This document shows positions 7,953 to 17,756 of a DNA stretch of 64,000 nt, one piece after another. The notes below the pieces were generated by a model, which saw only the letters and a list, made by a program, of their open reading frames with translations, ran no database searches and was not told where the DNA came from. Source of the DNA: Mucilaginibacter rigui (GTDB lineage: Bacteria; Bacteroidota; Bacteroidia; Sphingobacteriales; Sphingobacteriaceae); contig NZ_JACWMW010000004.1 in the NCBI RefSeq assembly GCF_014773275.1, positions 332,418-396,417 of the forward strand. The letters run 5' to 3'. Each line of letters begins with the position of its first letter. Within the stretch, counting starts at the first letter, position 1. Made by a program: the position numbers and the translations under genes.

Positions 7953-8765
7953 ATGTACTACAGTACAGACACTGAAATGAAGATAGCAGAACAGGAACTC
8001 ACCATAACATCAAAAGTACTTGGCCGTGAGGTTACCTGCACTTTGCTTATGCCCGAAGACGGCGCTGTAGCAGAGCCCCTTAATTTACTTTTACTGAACG
8101 ATGGCCAGGAGCTTGAAAACCTTAAACTGGCTGATACCCTGGAAAATTTATACGAACGTAACTGCCTTAAGCCTTTACTCACCGTTGCTATACACGCAGG
8201 CGAAGACCGCATACAGGAATACGGCATTGCCGGCAAACCTGATTTTAAAAAGCGTGGTGCTAAGGCCGACCTCTACACCAAATTTATTAAAACCGAACTG
8301 TTGCCGTTTATCTACGAGCATACCGGTATTGATGATTTTGAAACCACCGCATTCGCGGGATTTTCGCTTGGTGGTTTAAGCGCCATGGATATTGCCTGGA
8401 ATAACCCGGAGCTATTTAATAAAGTAGGCGCGTTCTCTGCCTCGTTTTGGTGGAGGGGTAAAGATTTGGCCAAAGGCTATACCAATGACGACCGCCTGAT
8501 GCACAGCCTTATTAAAAACACCACCGGCAAACCCGAACTTAAATTCTGGCTGCAAACCGGCACCAAAGATGAAACCGCTGACCGTAACAAAAATGGTATT
8601 ATAGATTCTATCGACGATACCATCGATATCATCAAAGAACTGCTTGCCAAAGGCTATGAGCGCCCGGCGGATATCCAATACCTGGAAATGCTTGGCGGTA
8701 CGCACGATACGGAGACTTGGGGCAAAGCCATGCCTAAATTTTTACAATGGGCATTTGGGAAGTAA
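7953..8765 (+). CDS. Alpha/beta hydrolase, enterochelin-esterase-like (COG2819/COG2382 type)
   Basis: 270 residues, cytoplasmic. The nucleophile elbow GFSLGGLSAMD lies near residue 135, preceded by the typical LLLLNDGQELENL block (about 44-56); a GGTHDTETW motif near 252 supplies the His. It resembles the esterase-D/enterochelin-esterase-like group. ATGs occur at 7953 and at 7977 (MKIAEQ); 7953 is kept but the shorter start is possible. A TACTTTTG -7-like element lies at 7921-7928. It is divergent from the COG4947 esterase, and the shared control region suggests it belongs to the same pathway as the ligase operon. Confidence 0.82.
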   Translation: MYYSTDTEMKIAEQELTITSKVLGREVTCTLLMPEDGAVAEPLNLLLLNDGQELENLKLADTLENLYERNCLKPLLTVAIHAGEDRIQEYGIAGKPDFKKRGAKADLYTKFIKTELLPFIYEHTGIDDFETTAFAGFSLGGLSAMDIAWNNPELFNKVGAFSASFWWRGKDLAKGYTNDDRLMHSLIKNTTGKPELKFWLQTGTKDETADRNKNGIIDSIDDTIDIIKELLAKGYERPADIQYLEMLGGTHDTETWGKAMPKFLQWAFGK

Positions 8766-8906
8766 GGTTACATGTAGCGCCAAATCCGAACACAGGTTGT
8801 ATCGATAACGAACGTTGGATATTTTAGGTTGATTTTAAGGTGTTGATTTTTAGTATATTGCGAAGTGGTATAGAACTGGCAATGCCCTTTGTACTAAAAT
8901 ATTATC

Positions 8907-9389
8907 ATGAAAAAAAATCGTGCGTCAATATTTCTGGCGTTAATTACCGGTATAGTTATTTCGGCAACAGCATCGGCCCAAAACAAAGATGCGTATACCT
9001 ATAAACCCGAATCTATAGAATTGTACAACAAGATCCTGCATATGGATAGCGTTTATTTTAACGCGTACAATACCTGCGATATGGATAAACAGGCAGCAAT
9101 TTACGCCGATAGCATTGAATTTTACCACGATAAAGGCGGGCTGATGACCTCAAAGCAAGCCCTGTTGGATGCCATCAAGAAAAATATATGCGGCAAGGTT
9201 ACCCGGGTACTGGTTAAGGGAAGCGTAGAGGTTTATCCGATCGCCGGATTTGGAGCGGTGGAAATCGGACTTCACCGGTTTGTTAACCACGCTGAAAGCG
9301 AAACTCCCTCAAAGCCCGATAAGTTTATTGTGATATGGCGGTTAAGAAACGATAAGTGGCAGATAACGCGGGTTGTGAGCCTGCATTAA
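8907..9389 (+). CDS. Secreted SnoaL/DUF4440-type (NTF2-like) protein
   Basis: 160 residues with a signal peptide (MKKNRASIFLALITGIVISA, cleavage near TASAQ). The mature part has the layout of a DUF4440/NTF2-like fold: an N-terminal helix with MDSVYFNAYNTCDMDKQAAI, IEFYHDKGGLMTSKQAL in the middle, and beta strands ending in FIVIWRLRNDKWQITRVVS. Such domains bind small molecules or act as small enzymes, and their substrate is rarely predictable. It stands alone between the hydrolase and typA. Confidence 0.75.
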   Translation: MKKNRASIFLALITGIVISATASAQNKDAYTYKPESIELYNKILHMDSVYFNAYNTCDMDKQAAIYADSIEFYHDKGGLMTSKQALLDAIKKNICGKVTRVLVKGSVEVYPIAGFGAVEIGLHRFVNHAESETPSKPDKFIVIWRLRNDKWQITRVVSLH

Positions 9390-9498
9390 TGCATTATCAA
9401 GCCGCTTTTAATAATCTCTATCCCATTCCCTAACAATTAAGTAATAATCAGTTAATTGTAAAATGGTGGTTCCTCTTTCAAATGCCAATTGTAAAGCG

Positions 9499-9506
9499 TA
9501 TCTTTG
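9499..9506 (+). promoter_or_regulatory. -7 element of typA promoter
   Basis: TATCTTTG matches the Bacteroidetes -7 consensus TAnnTTTG 25 bp before the typA ATG. No convincing -33 TTTG is seen at the expected spacing. Confidence 0.5.
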
Positions 9507-9530
9507 CGCCAAATTTAGAGGCCGCATTTC

Positions 9531-11342
9531 ATGCAAAAAATAAGAAATATTGCGATTATCGCACACGTTGACCACGGTAAAACCACTTTGGTTGACAAAA
9601 TTTTACACAGTTGCTCTATCTTCAGAGATAACGAGCAAACTGGTGAATTAATTCTGGATAATAATGACCTGGAACGTGAACGTGGTATTACCATCGTTTC
9701 AAAAAACGTTTCGGTAATGTACAAAGATGTTAAGATCAACATTATTGATACCCCTGGTCACGCCGATTTTGGTGGTGAGGTAGAGCGTGTATTGAAAATG
9801 GCTGATGGCGTTCTTTTACTTTGCGATGCTTTTGAAGGCGCTATGCCTCAAACACGCTTTGTAACCCAAAAAGCTTTGGCACTGGGCTTAAAGCCAATTG
9901 TGGTTGTAAACAAAGTAGATAAAGAAAACTGCCGCCCCGAAGAAGTTTACGAGCAGATTTTTGAATTGTTCTTTAACCTTGAGGCTACCGAAGACCAACT
10001 GGATTTCCCGGTTATCTACGGTTCGTCAAAACAAGGTTGGATGAGCACCGACTATAAACAACCTACTGATAATATCTTCCCGTTGATGGATGCAATTCTG
10101 GAGAATATCCCGCCGGCACCTATCAATGAAGGTACACTGCAAATGCAGATCACCTCGTTAGATTACTCATCTTTCGTAGGCCGTATCGCTATTGGCCGTG
10201 TTGCCCGTGGTACTATCAAAGAAAACATGCCGGTATCGTTGGTAAAACGCGATGGTACTATCCAAAAATCGCGTATCAAAGAACTTTACACCTTCGAAGG
10301 CTTGGGTAAGGTTAAGGCTACATCTGTTAACGCAGGCGATATTTGTGCTGTTGTAGGTATTGATGGTTTTGATATTGGCGATACCATCGCTGATTTTGAA
10401 AAACCGGAGCAATTGGAAGTTATCCATATTGACGAGCCTACCATGAACATGTTGTTCACCATCAACACTTCACCGTTTTTTGGTAAGGAAGGCAAGTTTG
10501 TAACCTCACGCCACCTGCGCGACCGTTTGTACAAAGAAATGGAGAAAAACCTGGCGCTTAAGGTTGTTGAAACCGAATCGCCTGATTCATACCTGGTATA
10601 CGGCCGTGGTATCCTCCATTTATCAGTATTGATCGAGACTATGCGTCGCGAAGGATACGAATTACAGGTAGGCCAGCCGCAGGTTATTGTTAAAGAAATT
10701 GACGGTGTTAAATGCGAGCCGGTTGAAACCCTTATAGTTGATGTGCCGGGTGATGTTGCAGGTAAAGTTATTGAACTGGTAACACAGCGCAAAGGCGACC
10801 TGCTTGTAATGGAGCCAAAAGGCGATTTACAACACCTTGAGTTTGATATCCCATCTCGTGGTATCATCGGTTTACGTAACAACGTATTAACCGCTACAGG
10901 TGGCGAGGCTATTATGGCACACCGCTTTAAAGCATACGAGCCATGGAAAGGCCAGATACCGGGCCGCTCAAACGGTGTATTGGTATCTATGGATACCGGT
11001 AAAACCACTGCCTTTGCTATTGATAAGCTGCAGGATCGTGGCAGGTTCCACATTGATCCGGGAGTTGATATTTACGAAGGACAGGTACTGGGCGAGCACA
11101 TCCGCGATAACGACTTGGTTATTAACTTAACCAAAGGCAAGCAGTTAACCAACATGCGTGCATCTGGTAGCGATACCAACGTGCGTATTGCGCCTGCTAT
11201 TAAATTCTCGTTAGAAGAATCGATGGAGTATATCCAGGCTGATGAATACATTGAGGTAACCCCGCAAAGCATCCGTCTGCGTAAGATCTATCTGAACGAG
11301 AATGAACGTAGAATTAACGCTAAAAAGTTCCAGAGCCAGTAA
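9531..11342 (+). CDS. typA: Translational GTPase TypA/BipA
   Basis: 603 residues, full length for the family. G1 is AHVDHGKTT (11-19), switch I ERERGIT, G3 DTPGHADF, G4 NKVD. The EF-G-like domains II, III and V and the TypA-specific C-terminal region follow (SRGIIGLRNNVLT, then QSIRLRKIYLNENER). TypA is a ribosome-associated GTPase with roles in ribosome assembly and stress or cold adaptation. Single-gene unit with its own promoter and terminator. Confidence 0.97.
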   Translation: MQKIRNIAIIAHVDHGKTTLVDKILHSCSIFRDNEQTGELILDNNDLERERGITIVSKNVSVMYKDVKINIIDTPGHADFGGEVERVLKMADGVLLLCDAFEGAMPQTRFVTQKALALGLKPIVVVNKVDKENCRPEEVYEQIFELFFNLEATEDQLDFPVIYGSSKQGWMSTDYKQPTDNIFPLMDAILENIPPAPINEGTLQMQITSLDYSSFVGRIAIGRVARGTIKENMPVSLVKRDGTIQKSRIKELYTFEGLGKVKATSVNAGDICAVVGIDGFDIGDTIADFEKPEQLEVIHIDEPTMNMLFTINTSPFFGKEGKFVTSRHLRDRLYKEMEKNLALKVVETESPDSYLVYGRGILHLSVLIETMRREGYELQVGQPQVIVKEIDGVKCEPVETLIVDVPGDVAGKVIELVTQRKGDLLVMEPKGDLQHLEFDIPSRGIIGLRNNVLTATGGEAIMAHRFKAYEPWKGQIPGRSNGVLVSMDTGKTTAFAIDKLQDRGRFHIDPGVDIYEGQVLGEHIRDNDLVINLTKGKQLTNMRASGSDTNVRIAPAIKFSLEESMEYIQADEYIEVTPQSIRLRKIYLNENERRINAKKFQSQ

Positions 11343-11363
11343 TAGGTAACTTTCTAATATTAA

Positions 11364-11403
11364 AAGAGCCCTCGGTTTAATTACAGAGGGCTCTTTGCTT
11401 TTT
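11364..11403 (+). terminator. Rho-independent terminator of typA
   Basis: Ten-bp arms AAGAGCCCTC (11364-11373) and GAGGGCTCTT (11386-11395), a 12-nt loop, then a T-rich run. Confidence 0.85.
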
Positions 11404-11404
11404 A

Positions 11405-11412
11405 TATATTTG
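11405..11412 (+). promoter_or_regulatory. -7 element of flippase operon
   Basis: TATATTTG matches TAnnTTTG and lies 9 bp before the ATG at 11422. Its position rules out the upstream in-frame TTG at 11395 as start and implies a very short leader. Confidence 0.55.
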
Positions 11413-11421
11413 CAATATAAT

Positions 11422-12738
11422 ATGCGCATACCCAGCATCCCCGGATTTGATAAAGAGGCTTTAGAGAAGTATTTTAAGAATACGGGTATGGCGTTTGTTG
11501 GCAAAGTTGGCAGCCTGTTTATAAAAATGCTGGTAAGCATCTATGTTGCCCGGTATTTAAGTAAAGCCAATTTAGGTATTATTACCGGGGGCATAACTTA
11601 CATTTATCTGTTTTCGGCATTAGCCACCCTCGGGCTCGACCAGTTTATTGTTAAAGAATTGCACCAGTTCCCCCAAAACCGCGACCGGATTTTGGGCACA
11701 TCCTTTTGGATGAAGGTTTTTGCAGGTATGGGCTGTATCCCGCTGATATGGGTGGCATACCAAATATACCCTGCGCACGGTACACCGTACAGCTATGTAC
11801 TTATATTTTCTATCATTGGCATTGTACAGGCCTTTAATGTGATCGATTCGTACTTCCAGTCGGAGGTGAAATCAAAGTACATTATGCAGGTGCAGATTGC
11901 CGGTACGCTATTATCTGCAGGAATAAAGCTGGTGTTAATTTACCTGGAAATGCCGCTTATAGCTTTTGTATATGCTTACGCGTTAGATTTTGTACTGTTA
12001 GCAGCCGGTTATTATATCACTTATAACCGCAAAGGCCGTAATATATTTAACTGGTCCTATAATAGCGAACTGGCTAAAAAGTTGTTGCATTACTCATGGC
12101 CGTTAATTATATCAGGTATAATGGTTTCGTTATACATGAAGATAGACCAATTGATGGTTCAGAATATTGCAGGTGTTGAAGAGGCGGGAGCCTACGCTAC
12201 GGTAGCAACCTTAAGCGAGGCCTGGAACTTTATACCTACAGTTATTATCACTACACTTTTCCCGGCTATACTAAATGCCCGGCGGGATGATCTCAACAGA
12301 TATAAAAAACGAATCCAGAACCTGTACGACCTGATGGTATATCTGAGCCTCCCGGCTGCAATTATTATTACCTTTACTTCGCATTTAATATATAAGGTTT
12401 ATACCCCCGTATATGCTTACGCGGCGCCTGTATTATCAGTTCATATATGGTCGGGCGTATTTGTGTTTTTGGGAGCGGCCAGCAGCCAGTATTTAATAGC
12501 TGAGGGGTATGTAAAACTTACTTTTATCCGTACCGGATTTGGTGCGATAGTAAATATATTGCTTAACCTTATCCTTATACCTAAAATGGGGATGATGGGG
12601 GCAGCTATCGCTACGTTAATTGCTTATGCCAGTTCGGCATTTTTTGTGTTGCTTATTCCAAAAGTTAGTAACCAGGGGGTAATGATGTTAAAATCATTAT
12701 TCTTAATTTCACTTTTTCAAAAAATCATAAAGCGTTGA
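11422..12738 (+). CDS. Oligosaccharide flippase (polysaccharide biosynthesis membrane protein)
   Basis: 438 residues from the ATG at 11422. A polytopic inner-membrane protein with about 12-14 hydrophobic segments; MAFVGKVGSLFIKMLVSIYV begins the MOP/MATE-like Wzx fold. Members move lipid-linked oligosaccharides across the inner membrane. I chose 11422 because the frame's upstream TTG (11395) lies inside the typA terminator and before the -7 element. First gene of a rightward group with methyltransferases and a glycosyltransferase, consistent with surface glycan export or protein glycosylation. Its stop overlaps the next start. Confidence 0.88.
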   Translation: MRIPSIPGFDKEALEKYFKNTGMAFVGKVGSLFIKMLVSIYVARYLSKANLGIITGGITYIYLFSALATLGLDQFIVKELHQFPQNRDRILGTSFWMKVFAGMGCIPLIWVAYQIYPAHGTPYSYVLIFSIIGIVQAFNVIDSYFQSEVKSKYIMQVQIAGTLLSAGIKLVLIYLEMPLIAFVYAYALDFVLLAAGYYITYNRKGRNIFNWSYNSELAKKLLHYSWPLIISGIMVSLYMKIDQLMVQNIAGVEEAGAYATVATLSEAWNFIPTVIITTLFPAILNARRDDLNRYKKRIQNLYDLMVYLSLPAAIIITFTSHLIYKVYTPVYAYAAPVLSVHIWSGVFVFLGAASSQYLIAEGYVKLTFIRTGFGAIVNILLNLILIPKMGMMGAAIATLIAYASSAFFVLLIPKVSNQGVMMLKSLFLISLFQKIIKR

Positions 12739-13388
12739 GTACATTTTCATCACTAATAAAAGTATTAACAAACCCATCGCATTTGCGTGCGCTGCTTTCT
12801 TTCGATAAAAAAGGCTACCTGGCCGATGTAGGCTGGTTTAAGGCATTTGATACCAGATCGCCGGTTGACGAAAATGGCAGCCCTATACCATGGGTAACTT
12901 ACTCTTTTATTGATTTTATAAAACGCAGGCTTACTAAAGAGCATACCGTTTTTGAGTTTGGATCGGGCAACTCTACTTATTTTTACGCCAAATACGCTGG
13001 CGTAGTGGTGTCTGTAGAACATGATAAGGAGTGGTTTGATAAGATAGAAAAATCGGCCGCCAAACCCGATAACTCTGAACTGATCTACTGCGAACTGATA
13101 CGCGATGGCGATTATTGCCGTATGCCCGTTAAACTGGAAGAGAAGTTTGATATTATTATTGTGGACGGCCGCGACAGGGTGAATTGCTGCAAGCAGGGTA
13201 TTGAAGCTCTATCGCCAAACGGTGTAATGGTGCTTGATGATTCTGAACGCAATGAATATAAAGAAGGTGTAGACTTTTTATTGAGCAGGGGCTTTAAACA
13301 TTTACTCTTTAGCGGTATTTCGCCGGGATTGTTTTACCGTAAATCAACTTCGGTATTTTATAAAACGGATAACTGCTTAGGTATTTAA
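12735..13388 (+). CDS. Class I SAM-dependent methyltransferase-like protein
   Basis: 217 residues. The SAM-binding loop is VFEFGSGNSTYFYA (72-85), followed by VVSVEHDKEW and FDIIIVDGRDRVNC, which match motifs I, II and post-II/IV of class I methyltransferases; VMVLDDSERNEY is the expected later strand. The start is TTG (12735-12737), overlapping the flippase stop; no in-frame ATG exists before the SAM motif, so a TTG start is required. Cotranscribed with the flippase; target probably a glycan or secreted-protein substituent, but unknown. Confidence 0.75.
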   Translation: MSTFSSLIKVLTNPSHLRALLSFDKKGYLADVGWFKAFDTRSPVDENGSPIPWVTYSFIDFIKRRLTKEHTVFEFGSGNSTYFYAKYAGVVVSVEHDKEWFDKIEKSAAKPDNSELIYCELIRDGDYCRMPVKLEEKFDIIIVDGRDRVNCCKQGIEALSPNGVMVLDDSERNEYKEGVDFLLSRGFKHLLFSGISPGLFYRKSTSVFYKTDNCLGI

Positions 13389-13390
13389 AT

Positions 13391-16300
13391 ATGCCATTAA
13401 AAAGGTTTGCATTAATGCTGCTGCTTGTTATGGTAGCAACTGCTTATCAAAATAGTTTAGCGGGGAGAATTCGCCATATAAAATCTAATAAGCCTGTTTT
13501 AACAGATTCAATTTTATCAGTTAAGAATCAATACCAGTTATCCGTAATTAGGGATAGGGCTAAAAAAGCTTTTGCAGGTAATTGTTATGATATTAACTGG
13601 GCAACCTGGAGTACTTTTTCTGATGTAAGCAGCACAACAGGTTCTATTATTGATGCTGATGGCAGCCAGATCGGAATTACCATGTCTGCTAATTATACTT
13701 TTGGCTCAACACCATCTATATATACATTTTCAAGATTCAGTGGATATCCGGCAAGCATTCCAAATACCACAGTACCTAAAACAACATGGTCGGCAGGTAC
13801 GGGTGGGTCTACCGATATGTGTTTTTCCAAAAAAGTTACCAATCCGGTTTTATTGTTATCATCATTAGGCAGTACTCAACCAACCAGTTCGCAACTAAAA
13901 TTTTCTATTCCGTATGTAGTCCTTTATGATGGTGGTGGGATGGTTTACAACGATAGTAAAACGATAACCGGCACTGAAGGTTATGCTATTATTATGTTCC
14001 CCGGAGATTTTAATTGTGTTAACATTCAGTCAAATACTCCCGAGAACTATACAAACCTTACCTGGGGTATAAGGCCGCAACCGTTTGCCGTTACCATAAC
14101 AGATAATAGCAGTACTTGCGGTAGTACTAAGGTTACAGCGAGCGGCGGTGTATCCTATCATTGGGATGGAGGCGACACGCCAAACCAGGCAACCAATACT
14201 TTTCATCAAAGTGGCAATTATTTAGTGACCGTAACCAATGCCAGTGGTTGTGTAACCAGTGCATCTAAAACTATTGTTGTAAGTACAACAATAGCGCCTG
14301 TTATATCAGCATTTAGTATACCCCAGCAAAGTGCCCCGGCAATTTTAGATGCTGTAAATAAAAAAATCACTATAACAATGCCTTATGGTACAGATTTAAC
14401 GACATTGCGCCCGATAGTAACTATCCCGGCAAATACTACTGTAAGCCCGGCATCAGGTGCTGTTGTTAATTTTATAAACCCGGTTAATTATACGATAACT
14501 AATAGTTGCGCCCAGGTTAGTTATATGGTAACAGTAAAAATAGATAATACTATACCTGTAACTCAAAGATTAGCCTGCCCCGCTGATGCTGTTTTATTAA
14601 ACGGCGATGTGTTGGCAACACCCCCCAATAACTATGCATGGCAGGTTATACAGGCAGGGGTTTGGGTTAATGCGGCAGGTACAATCAATCAGGCCAATTA
14701 CACAGCAACTGCACCTGCAAATTTAACGGGATCCAATATTATGCTGGATTATCGCAGGGCTGTAACTAAAGGGGGGAGTACTGTTTACGATTCTTATTAC
14801 AGGCTTACAGTTACGCCCTCTACCGACCAGAATACCATTACGGTAGACAGGCAGGTTGCTTGTGGAACAGTTACTAAATTATATAATTTTACAGGGAATA
14901 GGCCTATTGGGTATACGGCATTAACCAGATACCAGTGGCAAACAAGTGCCGATGGCGTTAACTGGCAGGACGAGGCAAATGTTACTGGCGAATCATGGGG
15001 CTTAAACGCACAGATAACAGCAAAAACCTGGTTTAGGCGTGTTAGCGTTACGGGGCTTTGCAAGGCATATAGTAATGTGATAAATATAGATCATATACCC
15101 GGCCCTGGTCCGGCTACAGTTGGCCCCCCTGTTACCTTGTGTAATGTTACGGAGTACACACTAACGGGGAATATCCCGGCTGCTGATGAAACGGGTTCCT
15201 GGTCGGTAATTTCGACTACAGGATATAATCCTTTTACCCCGGCAAATATTCACGACCCGCACGCGCACATTACCGCCCTGCCGTTAAATTCTACGTTTGA
15301 TTTTATCTGGACGCTTTCTAAGGCGTCCTGCGATCAAATTTATAGCGCTACGGTCACCATAACAAACGGGGTTACCAGTACCATTACAGATTTTTTTGTG
15401 CCGGAGCAGGATGCCCCCACGGTGATTGATCAATTAAACCATACTATAACCTTAAGCGTATCGCCAAAGGTTGACAGGAGCCATCTGATGGGGTTGGTTA
15501 CAGTAGATAATGGTACAGTTAGCCCGTCATCTGGCACTACACAAGATTTTACCGGCGTAGTAAACTATCGCTTAACCAACCAGTGCAGTTTTGTTGATTA
15601 TAAAGTAACCATAAACCAGGCAACCCCCACCATAATACATATTTGCCAAAACGAAAACAATGTATTATTACCTGCAGTCGGGGCATCAGGGGCAACCTAT
15701 CAATGGGAAAGATACCAGGGGGGCGTATGGCAACCCGCTGCCGGCAATAATACCGGTGCAGATTATATTGCGGCTTTTACCGGCAGCCCATCGGTTACCG
15801 CAATTGATAGTTATCGCCGTAAAACAACCGCAGGGGGAGTAATTACCTACCAGTTTTATTATGATGTGTATTTTGATCCCTCTGTAAGCAATAATCAGGT
15901 AGCTGCCGATAATATTTTAATATGTCAGGGTGGTACACAATTGGTAAATTTAACGGGCAATATAGCATCTTCCGCGGGCGGCAATGTAACCTACCAGTGG
16001 AGGGTAAGTACAGATAATGCCAATTGGCAAAGTATTGATAACGCTACCCAAAAAGATTACCACTTTGTTTTTAGCGATGTACTTACTAAGTATTATTCAA
16101 GAGTGGCAACATTTGGCGGATGCAGCGTAGTCAGTAATATTATACGGGTAGATTATGCAGGCAATGTAACCACCGCCGATGCCGGCATGGCTCAATCAAT
16201 ATGCAGCCAGGCCCAGTTAACGCTTAATGCAAATATGCCTAAGCCTTTTGAGGTTGGTACCTGGAGCGTAGTTAACCCCGCAGAATACAATCCGTTTAAT

Positions 16301-16933
16301 AGTGGGAACCTGCACAACCCCAATGCGGTGATCAGCGACCTTCCGTATGATGTCAACATTATATTGAAGTGGAGGATTGAGCAAACTGCATGTGGCCTAT
16401 CATCCGAAAATATGGTTACCGTGCGCAATTACAGCCAGCCTGTTGTAAGTGCCGGTAGTAGTGTGACTATTGACAGAGGCACAAGCACTGTTTTAAACGG
16501 CAGCGTTAGTGCAGGGAATTATACGTATGTATGGTCGCCGGCAACAGGTCTCAATGATCCCGGTGTTTTGCACCCGGTAGCATCACCCGGCGAAACTACA
16601 GTGTACACGCTAACGGCGAAGAACGGCCTCGACTGTATACAACAGGCTACTGTAAAAGTTATAGTGAACAATGAATTAGGCATCCCAAGTACAATTACGC
16701 CAAATGATGATAGCATCAATGACACCTGGACGATAAAAAATATTGATGACCATGCCGCCGAAGTACAGATATTTGACAGGGCCGGCCGGCAGGTTTTTTA
16801 CTCAAAAGGGTACGGCAAAAAATGGGATGCAACATACAACGGTAAAAAATTACCTGCAGCGGTTTATTATTATATTATCCGTTTAAATGATATTAAAGTA
16901 ATAAAAAAAGGTTGGGTAACAGTTATTTATTAA
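13391..16933 (+). CDS. Giant secreted protein with T9SS type B sorting domain
   Basis: 1180 residues. Signal peptide at 1-25 (MPLKRFALMLLLVMVATAYQ). The C-terminal ~85 residues, from about 1095 (IPSTITPNDDSINDTWTI to the C-terminal strands), form a gliding-motility-associated/type B sorting domain, so the protein should cross the outer membrane by the type IX system. The middle holds DUF5018-like and PKD/Ig-like domains. Four markers recur at a spacing of about 353-361 residues: DUF5018-like starts near 303 and 664, GVWVNAAGT/GVWQPAAGN near 420 and 775, YQWQ/YQWR near 513 and 867, and WSV near 602 and 955. So there are two tandem copies of one ~355-residue module. Embedded in a glycan-export operon, 2 bp after the methyltransferase gene; it may be the glycosylated or surface-anchored cargo. 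Confidence 0.9.
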   Translation: MPLKRFALMLLLVMVATAYQNSLAGRIRHIKSNKPVLTDSILSVKNQYQLSVIRDRAKKAFAGNCYDINWATWSTFSDVSSTTGSIIDADGSQIGITMSANYTFGSTPSIYTFSRFSGYPASIPNTTVPKTTWSAGTGGSTDMCFSKKVTNPVLLLSSLGSTQPTSSQLKFSIPYVVLYDGGGMVYNDSKTITGTEGYAIIMFPGDFNCVNIQSNTPENYTNLTWGIRPQPFAVTITDNSSTCGSTKVTASGGVSYHWDGGDTPNQATNTFHQSGNYLVTVTNASGCVTSASKTIVVSTTIAPVISAFSIPQQSAPAILDAVNKKITITMPYGTDLTTLRPIVTIPANTTVSPASGAVVNFINPVNYTITNSCAQVSYMVTVKIDNTIPVTQRLACPADAVLLNGDVLATPPNNYAWQVIQAGVWVNAAGTINQANYTATAPANLTGSNIMLDYRRAVTKGGSTVYDSYYRLTVTPSTDQNTITVDRQVACGTVTKLYNFTGNRPIGYTALTRYQWQTSADGVNWQDEANVTGESWGLNAQITAKTWFRRVSVTGLCKAYSNVINIDHIPGPGPATVGPPVTLCNVTEYTLTGNIPAADETGSWSVISTTGYNPFTPANIHDPHAHITALPLNSTFDFIWTLSKASCDQIYSATVTITNGVTSTITDFFVPEQDAPTVIDQLNHTITLSVSPKVDRSHLMGLVTVDNGTVSPSSGTTQDFTGVVNYRLTNQCSFVDYKVTINQATPTIIHICQNENNVLLPAVGASGATYQWERYQGGVWQPAAGNNTGADYIAAFTGSPSVTAIDSYRRKTTAGGVITYQFYYDVYFDPSVSNNQVAADNILICQGGTQLVNLTGNIASSAGGNVTYQWRVSTDNANWQSIDNATQKDYHFVFSDVLTKYYSRVATFGGCSVVSNIIRVDYAGNVTTADAGMAQSICSQAQLTLNANMPKPFEVGTWSVVNPAEYNPFNSGNLHNPNAVISDLPYDVNIILKWRIEQTACGLSSENMVTVRNYSQPVVSAGSSVTIDRGTSTVLNGSVSAGNYTYVWSPATGLNDPGVLHPVASPGETTVYTLTAKNGLDCIQQATVKVIVNNELGIPSTITPNDDSINDTWTIKNIDDHAAEVQIFDRAGRQVFYSKGYGKKWDATYNGKKLPAAVYYYIIRLNDIKVIKKGWVTVIY

Positions 16934-16942
16934 TATTGCAAC

Positions 16943-17713
16943 ATGCAAAAATTGCAAACAAGCGATAACATAAAAACAGCATACGATGAGTTTTATAAAA
17001 CTCATGACGAAGCCTGGCGCATGTTGGGTGCCAAGTATAAAGCACAGCACATTGTTGATGTTTGTAAAGGGCAATTGTTTAAAAAGGTGCTGGAAGTTGG
17101 TGCAGGCGATGGGAGTATTTTGCAAAAACTATCCGACTATAGTTTTGCCCCCGAATACCATGCAGTAGAGATATCTGACAGCGGGGTTGCGCACATTAAA
17201 TCCCGTAATATAAAAAACCTGGTATCGGTACAGGAGTTTGATGGATATAAACTGCCTTTTGAGGATAATAGCTTCGATCTGATCATCCTGTCGCATGTGT
17301 TGGAGCATGTAGAACATGAGCGCCTGCTGCTGCGCGAAATTAAGCGTGTAGGCACGAATTTTGTAATAGAGGTACCCATAGATTATAAAACTAACGTAGA
17401 TAAGCGTATAAAGCATTTCCTGGCGTATGGCCACATCAATATGTACACGCCAACCTCACTCAGGTATTTATTGCAAACAGAAGGGTTTCGGATCGAAAAA
17501 GATCTTACCTCCATCATAGGGCCCGAGGTTACCCGTTTTAACACTTTTATCAACCAAAAAAAGCCAAAAACTTTTATTAATAAGTTTAAGATACTTGCAG
17601 CTTTTGTAGTAAAAAATACATTAGTTGAACTGAGCGATAAATTTAAAGAGAAGCTTGCCAATGCTTACACGGTATTATGTATCAAAACAGATAAACAAGC
17701 CGATATATTTTAA
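16943..17713 (+). CDS. Class I SAM-dependent methyltransferase
   Basis: 256 residues. VLEVGAGDGSILQKL (49-63) is motif I; EYHAVEISDSGVAHI is motif II; FDLIILSHVLEHVEHERLLL is the Methyltransf_11-type motif IV. A C-terminal tail of about 80 residues is less conserved. Starts 9 bp after the T9SS protein gene, so it is cotranscribed. By context it modifies a sugar or lipid intermediate of surface glycan synthesis. Confidence 0.85.
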   Translation: MQKLQTSDNIKTAYDEFYKTHDEAWRMLGAKYKAQHIVDVCKGQLFKKVLEVGAGDGSILQKLSDYSFAPEYHAVEISDSGVAHIKSRNIKNLVSVQEFDGYKLPFEDNSFDLIILSHVLEHVEHERLLLREIKRVGTNFVIEVPIDYKTNVDKRIKHFLAYGHINMYTPTSLRYLLQTEGFRIEKDLTSIIGPEVTRFNTFINQKKPKTFINKFKILAAFVVKNTLVELSDKFKEKLANAYTVLCIKTDKQADIF

Positions 17714-17756
17714 TTAGTAAAGTAATCACTAATTCATTAACTCAATAAATAACTAA

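Noticed and set aside
10286..11053. 255-codon minus-strand frame inside typA
   Set aside because: Shadow of the conserved typA gene, with low-complexity Ser-rich content and no domain.
11395..11421. Extended flippase start at TTG 11395
   Set aside because: It lies within the typA terminator and before the promoter element of the flippase gene.
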